Part shown: positions 26,934-38,253 of the stretch, in pieces | Numbering within the stretch: position 1 is the first letter of the stretch | How the letters are laid out: every line of letters begins with the position of its first letter | Assembly: GCA_903813345.2 (NCBI GenBank) | Contig: CAIIXF020000001.1 | Location: forward strand, 40,453,366-40,517,365 | Direction of reading: 5' to 3' | DNA length: 64,000 bases | From: Owenia fusiformis | Lineage: Eukaryota > Annelida > Polychaeta > Sabellida > Oweniidae | Translations under genes and position numbers: made by a program | Notes under the pieces: generated by a model | What the model saw: only the letters and a program-made list of their open reading frames with translations | Databases searched by the model: none | What the model was told of the DNA's origin: nothing

Positions 26934-27903
26934 TACAGGGTGACAAAAAAAACTGGAACCCACTTAAGTCTTAATTACTTCGTCAATGATGCATATTGAG
27001 CTTAGTTATTTAGTAAATGTATAGTCAACTGAATGTATGACAGGATGTCAAAGTTTTACCATTATGGCCCAATTAATCTCTAAATGAGGCACGATTAGAT
27101 AATGTGCTTCAAATGTGCACCACAACGTTGGATGCAGAGCTGGATTCTTCTTGCAAAATTGTCAATGACCCGACTGCATTAATCTCTGTCTATCTCTCTA
27201 ATTAGTCTTCCAATGTTGAGTTTGAGGTCATCAATGGTCAGTGGACTATCTGTATACACATTTTCCTTGAGATACCCCCACAGATAAAAACCTGGGGGTT
27301 CAATCAGGGGAGTGGGGGGGCAGATGTGGCGGGTATAGTGACTGATTAATCAATCATCAAAGTGAGCCTGAAGCCATCGAACGGACTCGTTTGAGGTGTG
27401 GCACCATCTTGTTGGAACCATTGCTGGTCCCTTCTCAAGTCACGTCGTCTACCCAGCGCTCTCCGAAACTTTTGAACGTTAGGGATGTAACGTTCTGAGT
27501 TGACTGTTGAGTTGTTTTGAGTTCTGACAGACCTCTCTCTCCCCGAATAGGTTGGTTTACCATCACTTATCTTCTTTGTTGGTTTAACAGTTCCTTCTGA
27601 ATCAAACTTCTGTACAAGCCTAAAGATCTGTGACTTTCAAGGGGCTCTTCTTGCCCTGTGATCTCTCATATAGGCAGTTTGTGTCTCTTTATACGATTTT
27701 GTCTCGATATACTTTCTCACAATATAAGTATTTTCTTCTGTCGTCCATGTCATGATTAATATCAAAGCTACAGTACTCACTATTGTGTCATTTTGTCATG
27801 CATTCAGTCTAGTTTCCACCCTGAAAAAATGAAGACTGTAATTATAATACTTTCTGAGAAATTTGATGATTTATGGGTTCCAGTTTTTTTTTGTCATCCT
27901 GTA
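26934..27903 (-). mobile_element. Tc1/mariner-family element, internally deleted
   Basis: A 966-bp element (26936-27901) bounded by TA dinucleotides. Its ends are inverted repeats of about 28 bp: cagggtgacaaaaaaaactg on the left and its near complement ending gtcatcctg on the right, both followed inward by gaaccca. It carries a broken transposase on the minus strand (27090-27753). The length is short for a mariner with a complete transposase, consistent with an internal deletion. Confidence 0.92.
27090..27753 (-). pseudogene. Mariner transposase pseudogene (HTH plus partial DDE domain)
   Basis: The minus strand starts ATG at 27753 and encodes an N-terminal helix-turn-helix region (MTWTTEENTYIVRKYIETKS, then FRLVQKFDSEGTVKPTKK). 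After a gap, a catalytic-domain segment with WFQQDGATP, the signature around the second catalytic Asp, is readable, followed by LWGYLKENVYTDSPLTIDDL from the region of the third acidic residue. The part carrying the first Asp is missing. There are in-frame stops (after RRAP, and after EIDRD) and at least one frameshift near the SPD motif. Transposases of this family cut and paste DNA at TA sites; this copy cannot make a working enzyme. Identification rests on motif recognition. Confidence 0.88.
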
Positions 27904-30900
27904 TATAGTTTTTTCGAGTGATATGATTCTTATTCATAATTGGATATCCATAGATGCTTGTCCTCTAATTAAAACGACTGATTGACCATTGTGACTGTAA
28001 GTCTTGTTTTGAGTCAAAGTAGCAAAAATCTGTTAACCATACGATATGGCACCATATCTCATGGTTTAAATGAAGTATTCAATGGTTTAGAAAAAATTGC
28101 AAAAATATGATACTTTTCCTCTAGTTATAATTTTTTTTTTAGTTTGACAAAATATCAATTGAATATCAAAGTATTCATGCTTTGATTTGTTTTGATATTT
28201 TTTCCTTACACATGTATGTTTCTTGTTCCTACTCACTCAGAGATAAAGTTATCAACTGAAAGATAAAAAATAATATATCCTTCAAAAGTCATATGTATTT
28301 TCCATTTATCTCATACATATATGTATGAGATATAATATCCTTAACTCATTTTTTTCTTGTAGAATATCATATGATTCATCCCTGATTCAGTCAGTGAGAC
28401 ATAACATTGAAGTGATTGTTGTTTTTTCACCTCTATCAAATATCAACTTTATAATTTGTGTTTTTACAATAACAAAGATCAGAGTACACATTAGTAGACA
28501 TGATTCAACAAGTTCATAGCATATGCTGGGGATATTTCAGTCTTTCCAAGTTGTGCACAAAAGATTAACTGTCCCTACTCCCCCCCTCCCCCTCTGTAAC
28601 TACATTATATCATCTTTGATGATGATGAAAATCAAACTATTCAGTCTTATTGTCTGATGTTCATATTCACAGGTGAATGTAAATATTCACATACACAAGG
28701 GTTCACAAATGTGTTCATATACAATGTTAAGATTGACCTAATAAAATGATTCACTTACTCTTAATGAGGTTTCGTAATTTATAGGAACATTCCAGATAAG
28801 TATACTCCCAAACAAATGCTTACTTCATCAACACATGAACAGGGTTAAGGTCAACCAAAACATCTTCCTCAAGCACACTTGCTTATACTATCCACCAGGA
28901 TATGAGACATATATCAAACCCACCATTAACACCCCCAGCACAATGTACACCCTGATAATGGTTTCTTGGGAATCTTTTTTAGAAACTTTCTTGAAATTAC
29001 TTTTGGATCCCGATGACCTTTTTCAGAAGTGACTTTTAGTTTCCCAGGAGACTGAACTTGTTCAAAGAAAATCAAGAAAGCAGTTTCAGTTCCTGGTTGC
29101 TGCCTGTTGGCACTAACTAGAGCGCAATCTTGCTTCTAAGGGTTGCTCACAAGAGGTCTCAACATCCATACACCATGTGTACCTCTTCTGTAAAAAACTC
29201 AAACCTGATTGGTTCAAGCCAATAAGAAGATTAGTCCCATGGTCCCAGAGTTGGTACCCTAGTGGATTTTGCCTTTGAAATTAGTGAAGAAAAAAGTGAA
29301 AATGTTTAGCAGTAATTAAGAGTGGCAGGACAGGGTGTGCTGGTTTAACTCATAAATCAACAGTAAACAGTTAGCAGTCATAAAGTACATACATCATCTC
29401 TGCATGCTTGTTTCTTGCCTCAGCAACCAGGATAGGGACGGGACATAGCATCTTCAACCATTTGGCAACCTATAAGATACATGCCATGTTTCCTTTTCAA
29501 CATATCTTTAGACGTTCATTTTCATCCCCTTTGGTAAAATATTTAGTTGCTGAGAAGTGCTTGTGATGATCAATGTGCAGAAATGCCCAACTTGGATTTC
29601 TAAGGTCTTAAGTTCTGAAAATCGAACTGGCATATCGAACTGGCAAATGTCTAGGTCAAGTAATATCAGAAGCACTGCATTTTAAATCCAAATATAATGT
29701 ACAAGTCAAATGTCTTTATATAAATCAGGGGTTTCTTTAGCAATAGGAAATAAGACATTTTCTAAAGTTGATTTTCATCCAAATGCAATGATGTTTTGAG
29801 AAATTTTGCAACTATTCTAAGTTAAATTATAATTTCCAATACCTGTTGTTTCATTCATTCATTTCTAAATGAACCCTTCGGAGGATTATAATAATTCATT
29901 GAAAAGCCAGGTTAGATAGGATGTCTAATACCTCATTACAGACACCTACAGCAACATCCCTCAAGCATGTGAATGATGGGGTGAACCATATGAAGATTAG
30001 AAGTTTGAAGATTAAAAGTTTGGAAGAAAAGATTCACATGTTTTTTCTTCACAGAATATATGTTTACTGTCTTCTATTGAATGGTACTTTCTCCAAATAC
30101 TCTTAATACCCACTGGACAATTACACTATCCTCTGACTATTATAGGTTTCACAGTTTTCATACTGACAAAATCTGAACAACAAAAATGTAGTTCCTGTTG
30201 ACTGCAAACTGCATACTCAGATTAAAAATAGGCCAGACCAAAATGTATCTCTAGCGAGATTGAAGAGTAAAGACAAAGTTTAGGTTTGAAGAGTACAGTG
30301 AAATAAGTGGTAAGTTAGGTGCCTCATTCTGAAATATCAGAGTTCCTCTTGATCAAATACTTGCAAGAGATTTACTTTCTTTTGTACATGTAGAGACTGG
30401 AACCAACAGTGAAGGTACCTTAATCTCTTCAGTTGAGATACAAAAACATATGGTCCACCCCTGATCTAGCCACTTACTCCAACTTATTGAAGGATGGGAA
30501 CGCTGCCAAACAATCTAAAGCTCATGCCGCCATTTTGGAAATCACAGTTTCGCAAATAAACAGACCTTCATTTCTAATTAACGGATTTAGTTTAGGACAT
30601 AATTATTTCACACTCTATCAGGCCATTGATTTAATAGATTGTCATAGATGATATGCACGAAACTAGTACCATTCTCTGTTTCAATGATATGAATCTTATA
30701 TAATTTTGACCTAAAAATAAAGGCTCAACTTGTTAAGGAGATACAATGCCCTTGAATTTCTCCCATTATGACATACAAAGCCCATCAAGAGTTGGACACA
30801 TTCTACAATAATCCTGAAAAAGTTAGCTCATCAATGGTAAGATTAATTGTTGTAAACAGATTGTAGACTCTAAAAATATCCAAGTAGTAGTGGCTGATAG

Positions 30901-32417
30901 CCATACCTCAGACCTACAGTCATGGCTTCAGGTTTCTTGGGAGTCGGCTCGGATTTCTACTACAAGTATAAGAGTAGTAGCACCAGTTGTATACAGCATC
31001 TATAGTCTTTACCACCTCCAGTCAAAACACAGAGGGTTCCACCCTGAGAGAGATTCACATTGGATTACACTACCCAGCCAGTTTTTCAAACGATTAGATT
31101 ATCTCCACGAGATTTCTGAAGGATGTTACATCAGTTTGCTGAATGTACCAGACATGTACTTTTAACGCACATACCATTACATTACCACAACTAAAAGATG
31201 AAGATGTTTGATTTGAAAATAATCAAAGAAAATAAAATGAAATGAGCTCACCTCATGTCTTGTGCCGAGTCGTTGGTGTTGTGAAAGCTCAGGAGTTTGC
31301 TATAATCCATAAAGCGGCTAAGCTGACACATAAAGGACCTCTCTAGTAGTATATAGAGTAGGCTAGCAGAACCACTGTGTAGTGTGTGTGATGATGTACA
31401 CTGTAAAGCAATACAACACAAGGCACATGTATCATAGCCCTAGCAACTACTAACCTTAGATCTGGATGGCCTCTGTCTGCATACAGGAACATCTAGAGAT
31501 TTGGTGTTCATTAAAGTCTCCCTGGGTAGACCTGGGGAGTGTGTTGCACAGATGCTTCATTAACGATCCTCTGATCTGGAAGAAATTTTCAAATGGTTTG
31601 AAACTAGCATGAAAGAATTATGAAGAATGTTATACATAAGATGATAAGCTGGAATAATTATTTGAAAGGCCAAGCCAGTTTACTAATGACTTTAACCAGG
31701 ACACTTGTTTATATACATGTGCAAGTATTTCTCATAAATTATCTAAAAACTGTTCAAGATAGTTCAACAAAATGTTGTATCTGTAGTGTTACTGAACAAA
31801 TCTGTACAATAAATATCTTTAGTACACATACACACATAATTAATTTTATCCTTATCTATTTTTAATTGGATACAGACATGCAATTATGTTGGAACAATAA
31901 GGGCCTGTTCCTGAGAAGCATTTCTCCCAGAAGCTCAAGTTAAAATCACATGACACATATCAACCAATCAGAATTTAGGAAACATAGCTGATCAGATAAG
32001 GTCTTTCTGCACACAATACCAGGTCTTTACCACTGAAATCACATTCTCACACTTATGTCCTTCACAGGACCTCATAAAATGTAGATTTTAATCTTCAGCT
32101 TATGGACATTTGGGGATGGTGTCTAAGATCAACCGCTTTCAAAGATGATTAAAATTTGTGGAAAAATGACATAACTTCTTTAGGAATGGAGAAAAATGAA
32201 AATTTTGTCTCATGAAAAATGTTGGTTTCCAACTGAAATTCAAATGAATGGTGGAATCCACATTTTTAAATTTTGTTACATGAGGAGTAAACTATCTTTA
32301 TTTAACATTTTAACATCATCCCTAATTGTAAGGACGTATTACTGTATATATCTTGTATTTGTTAGGCACATTTGTTTCGCTTCTTAAAAAATAACTTCAT
32401 CTAAAGTTTGCCTGCAT
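27904..32417. other. Non-coding DNA
   Basis: About 4.5 kb without a supportable gene (the palindrome at 28307 is listed separately). Frames at 30433-30651 and 30890-31165 (plus) lack domains and convincing splice sites. No RNA gene or transposon end recognised. Confidence 0.5.
28307..28332. repeat. Perfect 26-bp palindrome
   Basis: tatctcatacata followed directly by its exact complement tatgtatgagata, with no loop. AT-rich; cruciform-prone. Confidence 0.9.
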
Positions 32418-32828
32418 GGTATATCTTACCCTGCGTGCAGAGTCTAGTTAAACTACACTCTGCCTAGTAGAGACCATATTACAGTTTAGTAGCCCCGCCC
32501 CCACGACGGGTACCGGTGACAGTTTGGGTAATAATATAGTTCACTTCTGACCTATAAAATAATGCGCTGACCTTTCTTCCACCATTCAGCGAGCCTGAAC
32601 AAACATACGCCAAATGCGTTCTAATTAAATATGCGCATGTCATTGGTCAATTCCGTGCTCAACGATGACGTCAGAAGGAATGACCATATATAGAACGTCG
32701 GTCAAATTTGGCCGACGAACACTGATTGGCGCGGTGAGTTCACAGGTTTATTTTAGTTTGAAAGAGTGAAGACGAAGCTCTCTTTTAAGAAGTGAAGTCA
32801 AACGAATGCAAAGGGTAGGTATATCTTA
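32418..32828 (+). mobile_element. SINE-like element with 11-bp target duplication
   Basis: A 389-bp element (32429-32817) is flanked by identical 11-bp repeats, ggtatatctta, at 32418-32428 and 32818-32828. It begins ccctgcgtgcagagtctag and ends in gaatgcaaagggta, sharing both ends with the short copy at 3291-3366. The interior is unusually GC-rich for this window and carries promoter-like boxes: ccccgcccc near 32492, ataaaat near 32557, attgg near 32643 and 32724, tgacgtca near 32665 and atatatag near 32686. I see no clear tRNA A/B boxes. Retroposition by LINE machinery is inferred from the TSD length. Confidence 0.75.
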
Positions 32829-32909
32829 GAATTCAATCATAATATCTGACTGCTAAGAATAGAATCTATGAGATAGTCCCCCAAAGGATTGTGATAGAAA
32901 GTCACATCT

Positions 32910-33454
32910 ATTTTCACTGGTGATCCACTCGATTACGCTGGTTACCAAAACGAACCGTTTTGGTAACAAAATGTCGGAACGTCGAAGGCACTATTTTTCT
33001 TTTTTCCTTATTTCACGCGTTGTAGGCAGAATCCCCATGACGTTTTTTCTCACAACGTGCAGCAGTATCATATGTTTTAGAAAATGTACATGTTTGCGAA
33101 AAAATAGCTCAGAGGACAACAGAATCGTCGATTTACTTCCTCACTTAAGTTACATAAACGGTTTTTCGAAAATCAGTTAAGATCTGCACTTTTAACCCAA
33201 ACCGTTTATGTAACTTAAGTGAGGAAGTAAATCGACGATTCTGTTGTCTTCTGAACTATTTGGTCGCAAATATGTACAATTTCTTAAACATATGATACTG
33301 ATACACGTTGTGAGAAAAAATGTCATGGGAATTCTGCCTACAACGTGTAAAATAAGGAAACGAGAAAATCGTACCTTCCGGATGTTCCGACATTTTGTTA
33401 CCAAAACGAACCGTTTTGGTAACCAGCGTAATCGAGTGGATCACCAGTGATTTT
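32910..33454. mobile_element. Fold-back element, 535 bp, 5-bp target duplication
   Basis: Nearly the whole element (32915-33449) is one inverted repeat: arms of about 255 bp meet around a short centre near 33182. Ends read CACTGGTGATCC and GGATCACCAGTG. The 5-bp repeat ATTTT lies at 32910-32914 and 33450-33454. Each arm contains its own hairpin (gttaccaaaacg / cgttttggtaac). Frames at 32920-33180 (plus) and 33192-33404 (minus) give related peptides only because the arms are copies. No transposase. A transcript would fold into a long hairpin. Confidence 0.88.
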
Positions 33455-33872
33455 GCAGTTGGGACTTTAAAATGTTGCTTGTATTTTAATTGCAAGTGTC
33501 AGAATAATAGTAGAAAAAATGATAAATATGAGCAACAGGTTTATCATGTGGGCCCACAAAGATAATACAAGTGATGTTTGTCTACCAGGCCACAACAATA
33601 AACACATTTTAATATTGTGGTTAATGGTTTAAGGATCAACCAAGGCATTTAACAAGGTAGTGAGGATAAATATTTGCTTCTTTGGCAAATTCCTATTTTG
33701 GGAAAATCCTAAAATTAAAATTAAAATTTGATTTTCAGTAAGTGACATCTACCACAAATACAAAAATAAAAATAAATCATGTAAATGCTATATATTTAGT
33801 ATTTTTTACATCCATGAATGACTGGGATTCTCAAATTTTGATAATCAAACTCCCAAGAAATACTCAGATTTA
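33455..33872. other. Non-coding DNA
   Basis: Nothing recognised. Confidence 0.5.
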
Positions 33873-33985
33873 CACCCTATGATTAGTGAGCGGAGCTAAT
33901 TTCAAGGGTGATGGTAAAGACGAGGCGCCATGCCTCATCTTTACCATCACCCTTGAAATTAGCTCCACTCACTAATCATAGGGTG
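33873..33985. mobile_element. 113-bp hairpin element
   Basis: 54-bp arms with only a few mismatches (caccctatgattagtgag ... ctcactaatcatagggtg) around a 5-bp loop (gccat). Looks like a miniature fold-back element; flanks cagattt / aaatctg extend the symmetry loosely. A transcript would form a near-perfect hairpin. Confidence 0.85.
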
Positions 33986-35277
33986 ATTTAGAAAATCTGA
34001 CATGGATTATCAACTTAAAAAAAACTGTCCATGTGAAACAAATATTGCGCTGTTAGAACATTGGCCTAATGGGTAAATACTCATACATGTGATAAACTCC
34101 ACAAGAGAGTAATGGTTCCCTAATGATTATTATGTCAGGAGGTCTATCATAACATTGACAAGGCCTAGCAGGTGCTCTAATCTTACCTATACAAAATAAA
34201 CAATAAAGCACAAAATAAAATCAACAATATATACATTCTGAGACTCATCACATCTTTCTGTTTTGATATGACTGAGAGGAATTGAGATGTCATGACTTAT
34301 CTTGATGGCAATGTTAAAGAGACGTTTTTGATCACACTTCACTTATTACAAGAGAACTAAGATGACTTACAAGAACAAACAATACATTATGCACCATTAC
34401 CCTTTACAAAAAATTGATTATGCTTTATCAACACCAAAGCATTTAATATGTCATGCCTTCTTTTGTCCCCCTCCCTCCCATCCTGCAGATAATTGCAACT
34501 TATCATTCCTGATTCTCAAAATATCAATGTGTATAGACAAAGAGGATTAAAAACAGCAACGCACAGAGAACTAAATCCCACCAAACATCAAATCACTCAT
34601 CAGTTTTAACATTATGAGATGGAAATATCTAATAGTAGTAATTGTCTCCTATGAATTCTCCCTTTCGTGGTTCGTTCTTTGAATCAGAACGTTCGCAAAT
34701 ATGTACTGAAAAAGCACTCAAAAAGGACAAAATTTGATTGGTCAATATTTTCCCACTATGCATTTCGCGTAGCTATTTGCATGAACCGAAAGTTCTATAT
34801 CAAACTAATTACGCAATTTTGTTTTTACACCCGCACGCTAAATAAAACAATGACACCATCGGAAGTATTCTTCTTTGTCATTGCTTTAAGTCAGTATACC
34901 GAGTTTAATCAATAAAAGATTGTACCATGAACAACAAAATTCGGAAACGAGTACTATAGATTTGCTTTCGGACCACTAAACAGATTGACCTAGATAATAG
35001 CGACGCGTCTTCTTTGGTCTACTGCTCAGTTGTTTGTGGGTTTTCAACATCAATCATTTCTAATAATTTTTTCAGTACTCTCGTACTCTCGTACTATATG
35101 AACGAATATATCGTTTGAAAAATAGGTGTGAAAATCCCCATGTTAAACCTATGAGGGAAAACAAGGAAGTATAAATTTGTTCCTCCGCGAACTGCATCAT
35201 GGGAAATATTTTGACCTTATAAGGAAAGATGTCCGCGTCTCCTCTTTTGAAGAGGGAACAACAATTTCTAGAATTAA
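33986..35277. other. Non-coding DNA
   Basis: The frames at 34667-34915 and 35177-35392 (plus) show no domain; the latter runs into the hairpin at 35281. (tactctcg)2 lies near 35082. Confidence 0.5.
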
Positions 35278-35437
35278 GGATTTAAGCCCTGGACTCAGTG
35301 CATTGTTTGGTGAATCATACCATGAAGGTGTTGTTTCCAAACCTTTGCATGACTGCGCAGTGGGAATGCAACGTTTAGGAGACAACACCTGAGTGGAATG
35401 AAGCAGCTACAATGCATTGAGTCTTGGGCTTAAATTT
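35278..35437. repeat. Nested inverted repeat
   Basis: Outer arms (35281-35306 and 35409-35434; tttaagccctggactcagtg and its near complement) enclose inner arms (35327-35342 ggtgttgtttccaaac and 35373-35389). A two-stage stem, probably a small MITE or fold-back element. No target duplication identified. Confidence 0.7.
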
Positions 35438-35721
35438 GTTTCACACACAGCAATTTTCGATGAAACTGACGACTGTTTAACTAGTGACCTTGCATGTGTT
35501 ATTGATATTTCACACTCTGTTCATGATGTGAATACTCTGTTCTGATTGGCTGGAATCGGACACACCTTGCCTAGATATATGTGAATCTACAACCATGATG
35601 TAATGTGATGAAATATTATTAATCTATTCCTTCTGGAGTTGCAGTCCTATGACCATATAGGGCATTACCCTATATTTGAACCTAACCTCATAACCAGTAT
35701 AAAAGTTATCAAAAATTGAAT
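35438..35721. other. Non-coding DNA
   Basis: Nothing recognised between the nested hairpin and the MITE. Confidence 0.5.
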
Positions 35722-35935
35722 ACTTTCAGGCCCGTAGCCAGGATTTGCCAAGGGGGGGTTCACTTTTTGGAAAATTCCAGGGGGGGTTCACTTTTGACAA
35801 TTTGGGTCCAAAAAGGGCCAAAATCACCTAAAAAGTGCTCAGAATGGTGAAAAACTGCATGATTTTGAAAGAATTTTTGGCCAGGGGGGGTTTGCCCGAA
35901 CTATGCGAACCCCCCCTGGCTACGGGCCTGACTTT
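35722..35935. mobile_element. 204-bp MITE with perfect 16-bp terminal inverted repeats
   Basis: Ends caggcccgtagccagg and cctggctacgggcctg at 35727-35930 are exact complements. The 5-bp flanks ACTTT at 35722-35726 and 35931-35935 form a target duplication. The interior is purine-rich with repeated agggggggttcact and contains no ORF. I do not assign the superfamily. Confidence 0.9.
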
Positions 35936-36669
35936 CATGAAAAATGGTGGCAAATAGACTAGATGTGAGTTGAAATACTCTTGATTTACGTCATTAAATA
36001 TTCAAAATTCAAAGTGATGTCATATTTGAACTCTACAATATATTTCAATTGTACCATGTTCTCCTAGTGACCTCAACAATGCTTGTCTCTAGTTATATTT
36101 TTCCTATTGATCTCCTTTCTTCTGCTCCTTTTCATGGGGTTTGGTTGATTATGTACATGTAAATGTGATCTATATTCTGTATTTGATTGGTGGTATCATT
36201 TTGTTATTCTACATTCTGAATTATTAACCTTGCATTGTTAATATTATTTATTGATATATGCTACTCTTGTCAGTAGAACAGCTCAGACAGAATTTACACT
36301 TGCATTATGCAGTTGCAAAGAAGCAAGACCATCGCAATAGTCGTGCCCCCTTTGTTATTGGCCATATTTCAGAATATTCAGCTTTTATCTAAACTGAGAG
36401 TAAGCCATGGCATTTTAAGCAAATATGACGCTAGGCTATGAATATACTCCTTCAAAAAAACTTTTTCATACTATCAGCTTGACTATCAGGAAACATTTCC
36501 AAGTTAAGTAAGAAACAGAGCGGAGTGTTTTTCGGGACTGTCTAGAGCAGACTAATTTTCTGAAACATGTAGCTTTTTGATTGTGGCTCTCCAGGTTCAT
36601 TTATCTAAAAATCCATGTGGTCATAGTATCACTCTAAGACTCTAATGAACAATGGGAATTGTTTCGCTG

Positions 36670-37771
36670 AGCTAGAGTTGTACCCGTTAAAAAGTTAGGA
36701 GATGAACTTAAATTCCACATGCAAGTGGATAAGTGTCTGAATAAAGAAAATAGTATACTAACTTGGAACGATAAGATGTACATTGACATACAGAGACAAG
36801 GACACACTAATACTAGGGCTCATACCGAATATTGGCCAGCAAATCCCCGTTCGGCCCCGAATATTCGTTAAAAACCCGGAAGTAAATGTAAGTTGTTTGA
36901 TTTCTAAGAGCATGTGAAGTAAATACGCCACGTTTGATTATAAATACTTATTCCAAGCGCACGCGCTAACAACTGAACCTAAAAACGAACCTGGCGCAGA
37001 TTGCCTCTCGTACAAACGAATGTTCTTAACTTTATATTCAAGTGTTTTACCCTTATGGATGCCAATGGATTAATCAGCAGTGCTCAGAGGTTACAAGTAA
37101 GAGCTGCAGATGACTCTTAGGTGAGTAACCGTGTAATCTATGTCGGGATTTCCTTAGAATTGGGTTTGTCTTGGCGGGAGACTAAATCGGCGCGCATGGG
37201 CAGTCAATGGTTTAATATTCGAATACCACAAATTGCCATTCGAATATCACCTCAGACATATTTGCAACCGAATACTCGAGTATTCGTTTCACCCCTAACT
37301 AATACCCCTGTATAAGACCTTAGTAAGGCCTCACCTAGAGTATAATAATGAAATCTGGTCCCCAAGATACCAGGCGGACATAAGTAAGATAGAAGAATTC
37401 AACCTAGAGCAACCAAGCTAGTTAAGGGATTGCAAGACTTACCGTATGAGGAAAGACTTTGACATCTTAAGTTCTAGTCACTTACCTACATGAGGAAACG
37501 TGGTGACATGATCCAAGTTTACAAGATTTTGAATAACTTAGAAAACCTTGACAGCAAAATATTCTTCACTAAACATGACAGTACAACCACAAGACATAAG
37601 GACAAACTCAATTAACACGGGTCCAGATCAGACATTAGAAAACACTCCTTCAGCCAGCATATAACGAATGGTTGGAATAGTCTACTCACAGAAGTGGCTC
37701 AGGCACCAAACCTAGATATATTCATGTCAGCGCTGGACAGATGCTGGGAGAGTCAACACTACCCGCTATAG
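36670..37771 (+). pseudogene. LINE reverse transcriptase relic, interrupted by a hAT MITE
   Basis: The plus strand encodes fragments of the conserved C-terminal part of a non-LTR retrotransposon RT. Before the MITE, DELKFHMQVDKCLNKENSIL is readable near 36690-36760. After it come TLVRPHLEYNNEIWSPRYQA, RATKLVKGLQDLPYEERL and HSFSQHITNGWNSLLTEVAQ, with a stop at 37771. Several stops and frameshifts (around 37420, 37460 and 37610) show it is dead. The style is that of CR1/jockey-like LINEs, a 5'-truncated copy. The hAT MITE at 36814-37297 splits it and, with one copy of its target duplication removed, the two parts adjoin. Confidence 0.82.
36806..37305. mobile_element. hAT-type MITE inside the LINE relic
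   Basis: A 484-bp element (36814-37297) starts tagggctcat and ends ttcacccta-like (ttcacccctA), an imperfect TAGGG-type inverted repeat, and is flanked by a perfect 8-bp duplication ACTAATAC at 36806-36813 and 37298-37305. An 8-bp TSD plus TAGGG ends is diagnostic of the hAT superfamily. The interior has gaatattcg-type palindromes, including an 18-bp perfect one around 37270 (cgaatactcgagtattcg). No transposase. Confidence 0.9.
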
Positions 37772-37900
37772 GTTCCTTTATCCTTAAATGAACTAAGTTC
37801 AGATTTAACTACATGATCAGACGAGACTAACAACTGGTTAATCCACTTATTAATACTGATGATGACGGTGGCGGTGACGGTGACGATGATGAAACTTTAT
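37772..37900. repeat. LINE tail with GAT/GGT microsatellite
   Basis: Following the RT stop, a short AT-rich stretch ends in gatgatgacggtggcggtga-like triplets at about 37855-37892. Probably the 3' tail of the LINE relic. Confidence 0.55.
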
Positions 37901-38126
37901 GAATGGCTAAGTCAGAGACATTAATAAACCTCAACCATCAAAAGTTGTCACAATGAGCTAAATTCTAAGTTCCGTGTATCAAACTCTCCCAAGCGGTAGA
38001 AAAATAATTCCTGTTTACTTTAAGCAGTACAATATATGAATCCAAACTTCATACCTGCAAATAATGGATAAATTCCTACCAAATCAAACGTATTTTTTCA
38101 TGAATCACCATTTTTTTGATCTACGT

Positions 38127-38253
38127 AAGGAGGATTGACTCCCAGAATGCAACATCAGTTAACCTTATTTACTCGTGACAGGTTTCAAAATGGCGGAACA
38201 GCATTTTGAAAGCTGGCACGTGTCATGTTGCATTCTGGGAGCCAATCCTCCTT
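38127..38253. mobile_element. 127-bp hairpin element
   Basis: 29-bp outer arms (aaggaggattgactcccaga... and its complement, one mismatch) at 38127-38155 and 38225-38253. Complementarity continues inward with gaps (gtttcaaaatg / cattttgaaag) to a small loop, so the whole element folds on itself. Confidence 0.8.

Noticed and set aside
32920-33495. Two similar peptides on opposite strands, suggestive of a gene family
   Set aside because: They are the two arms of the fold-back element read from each side.
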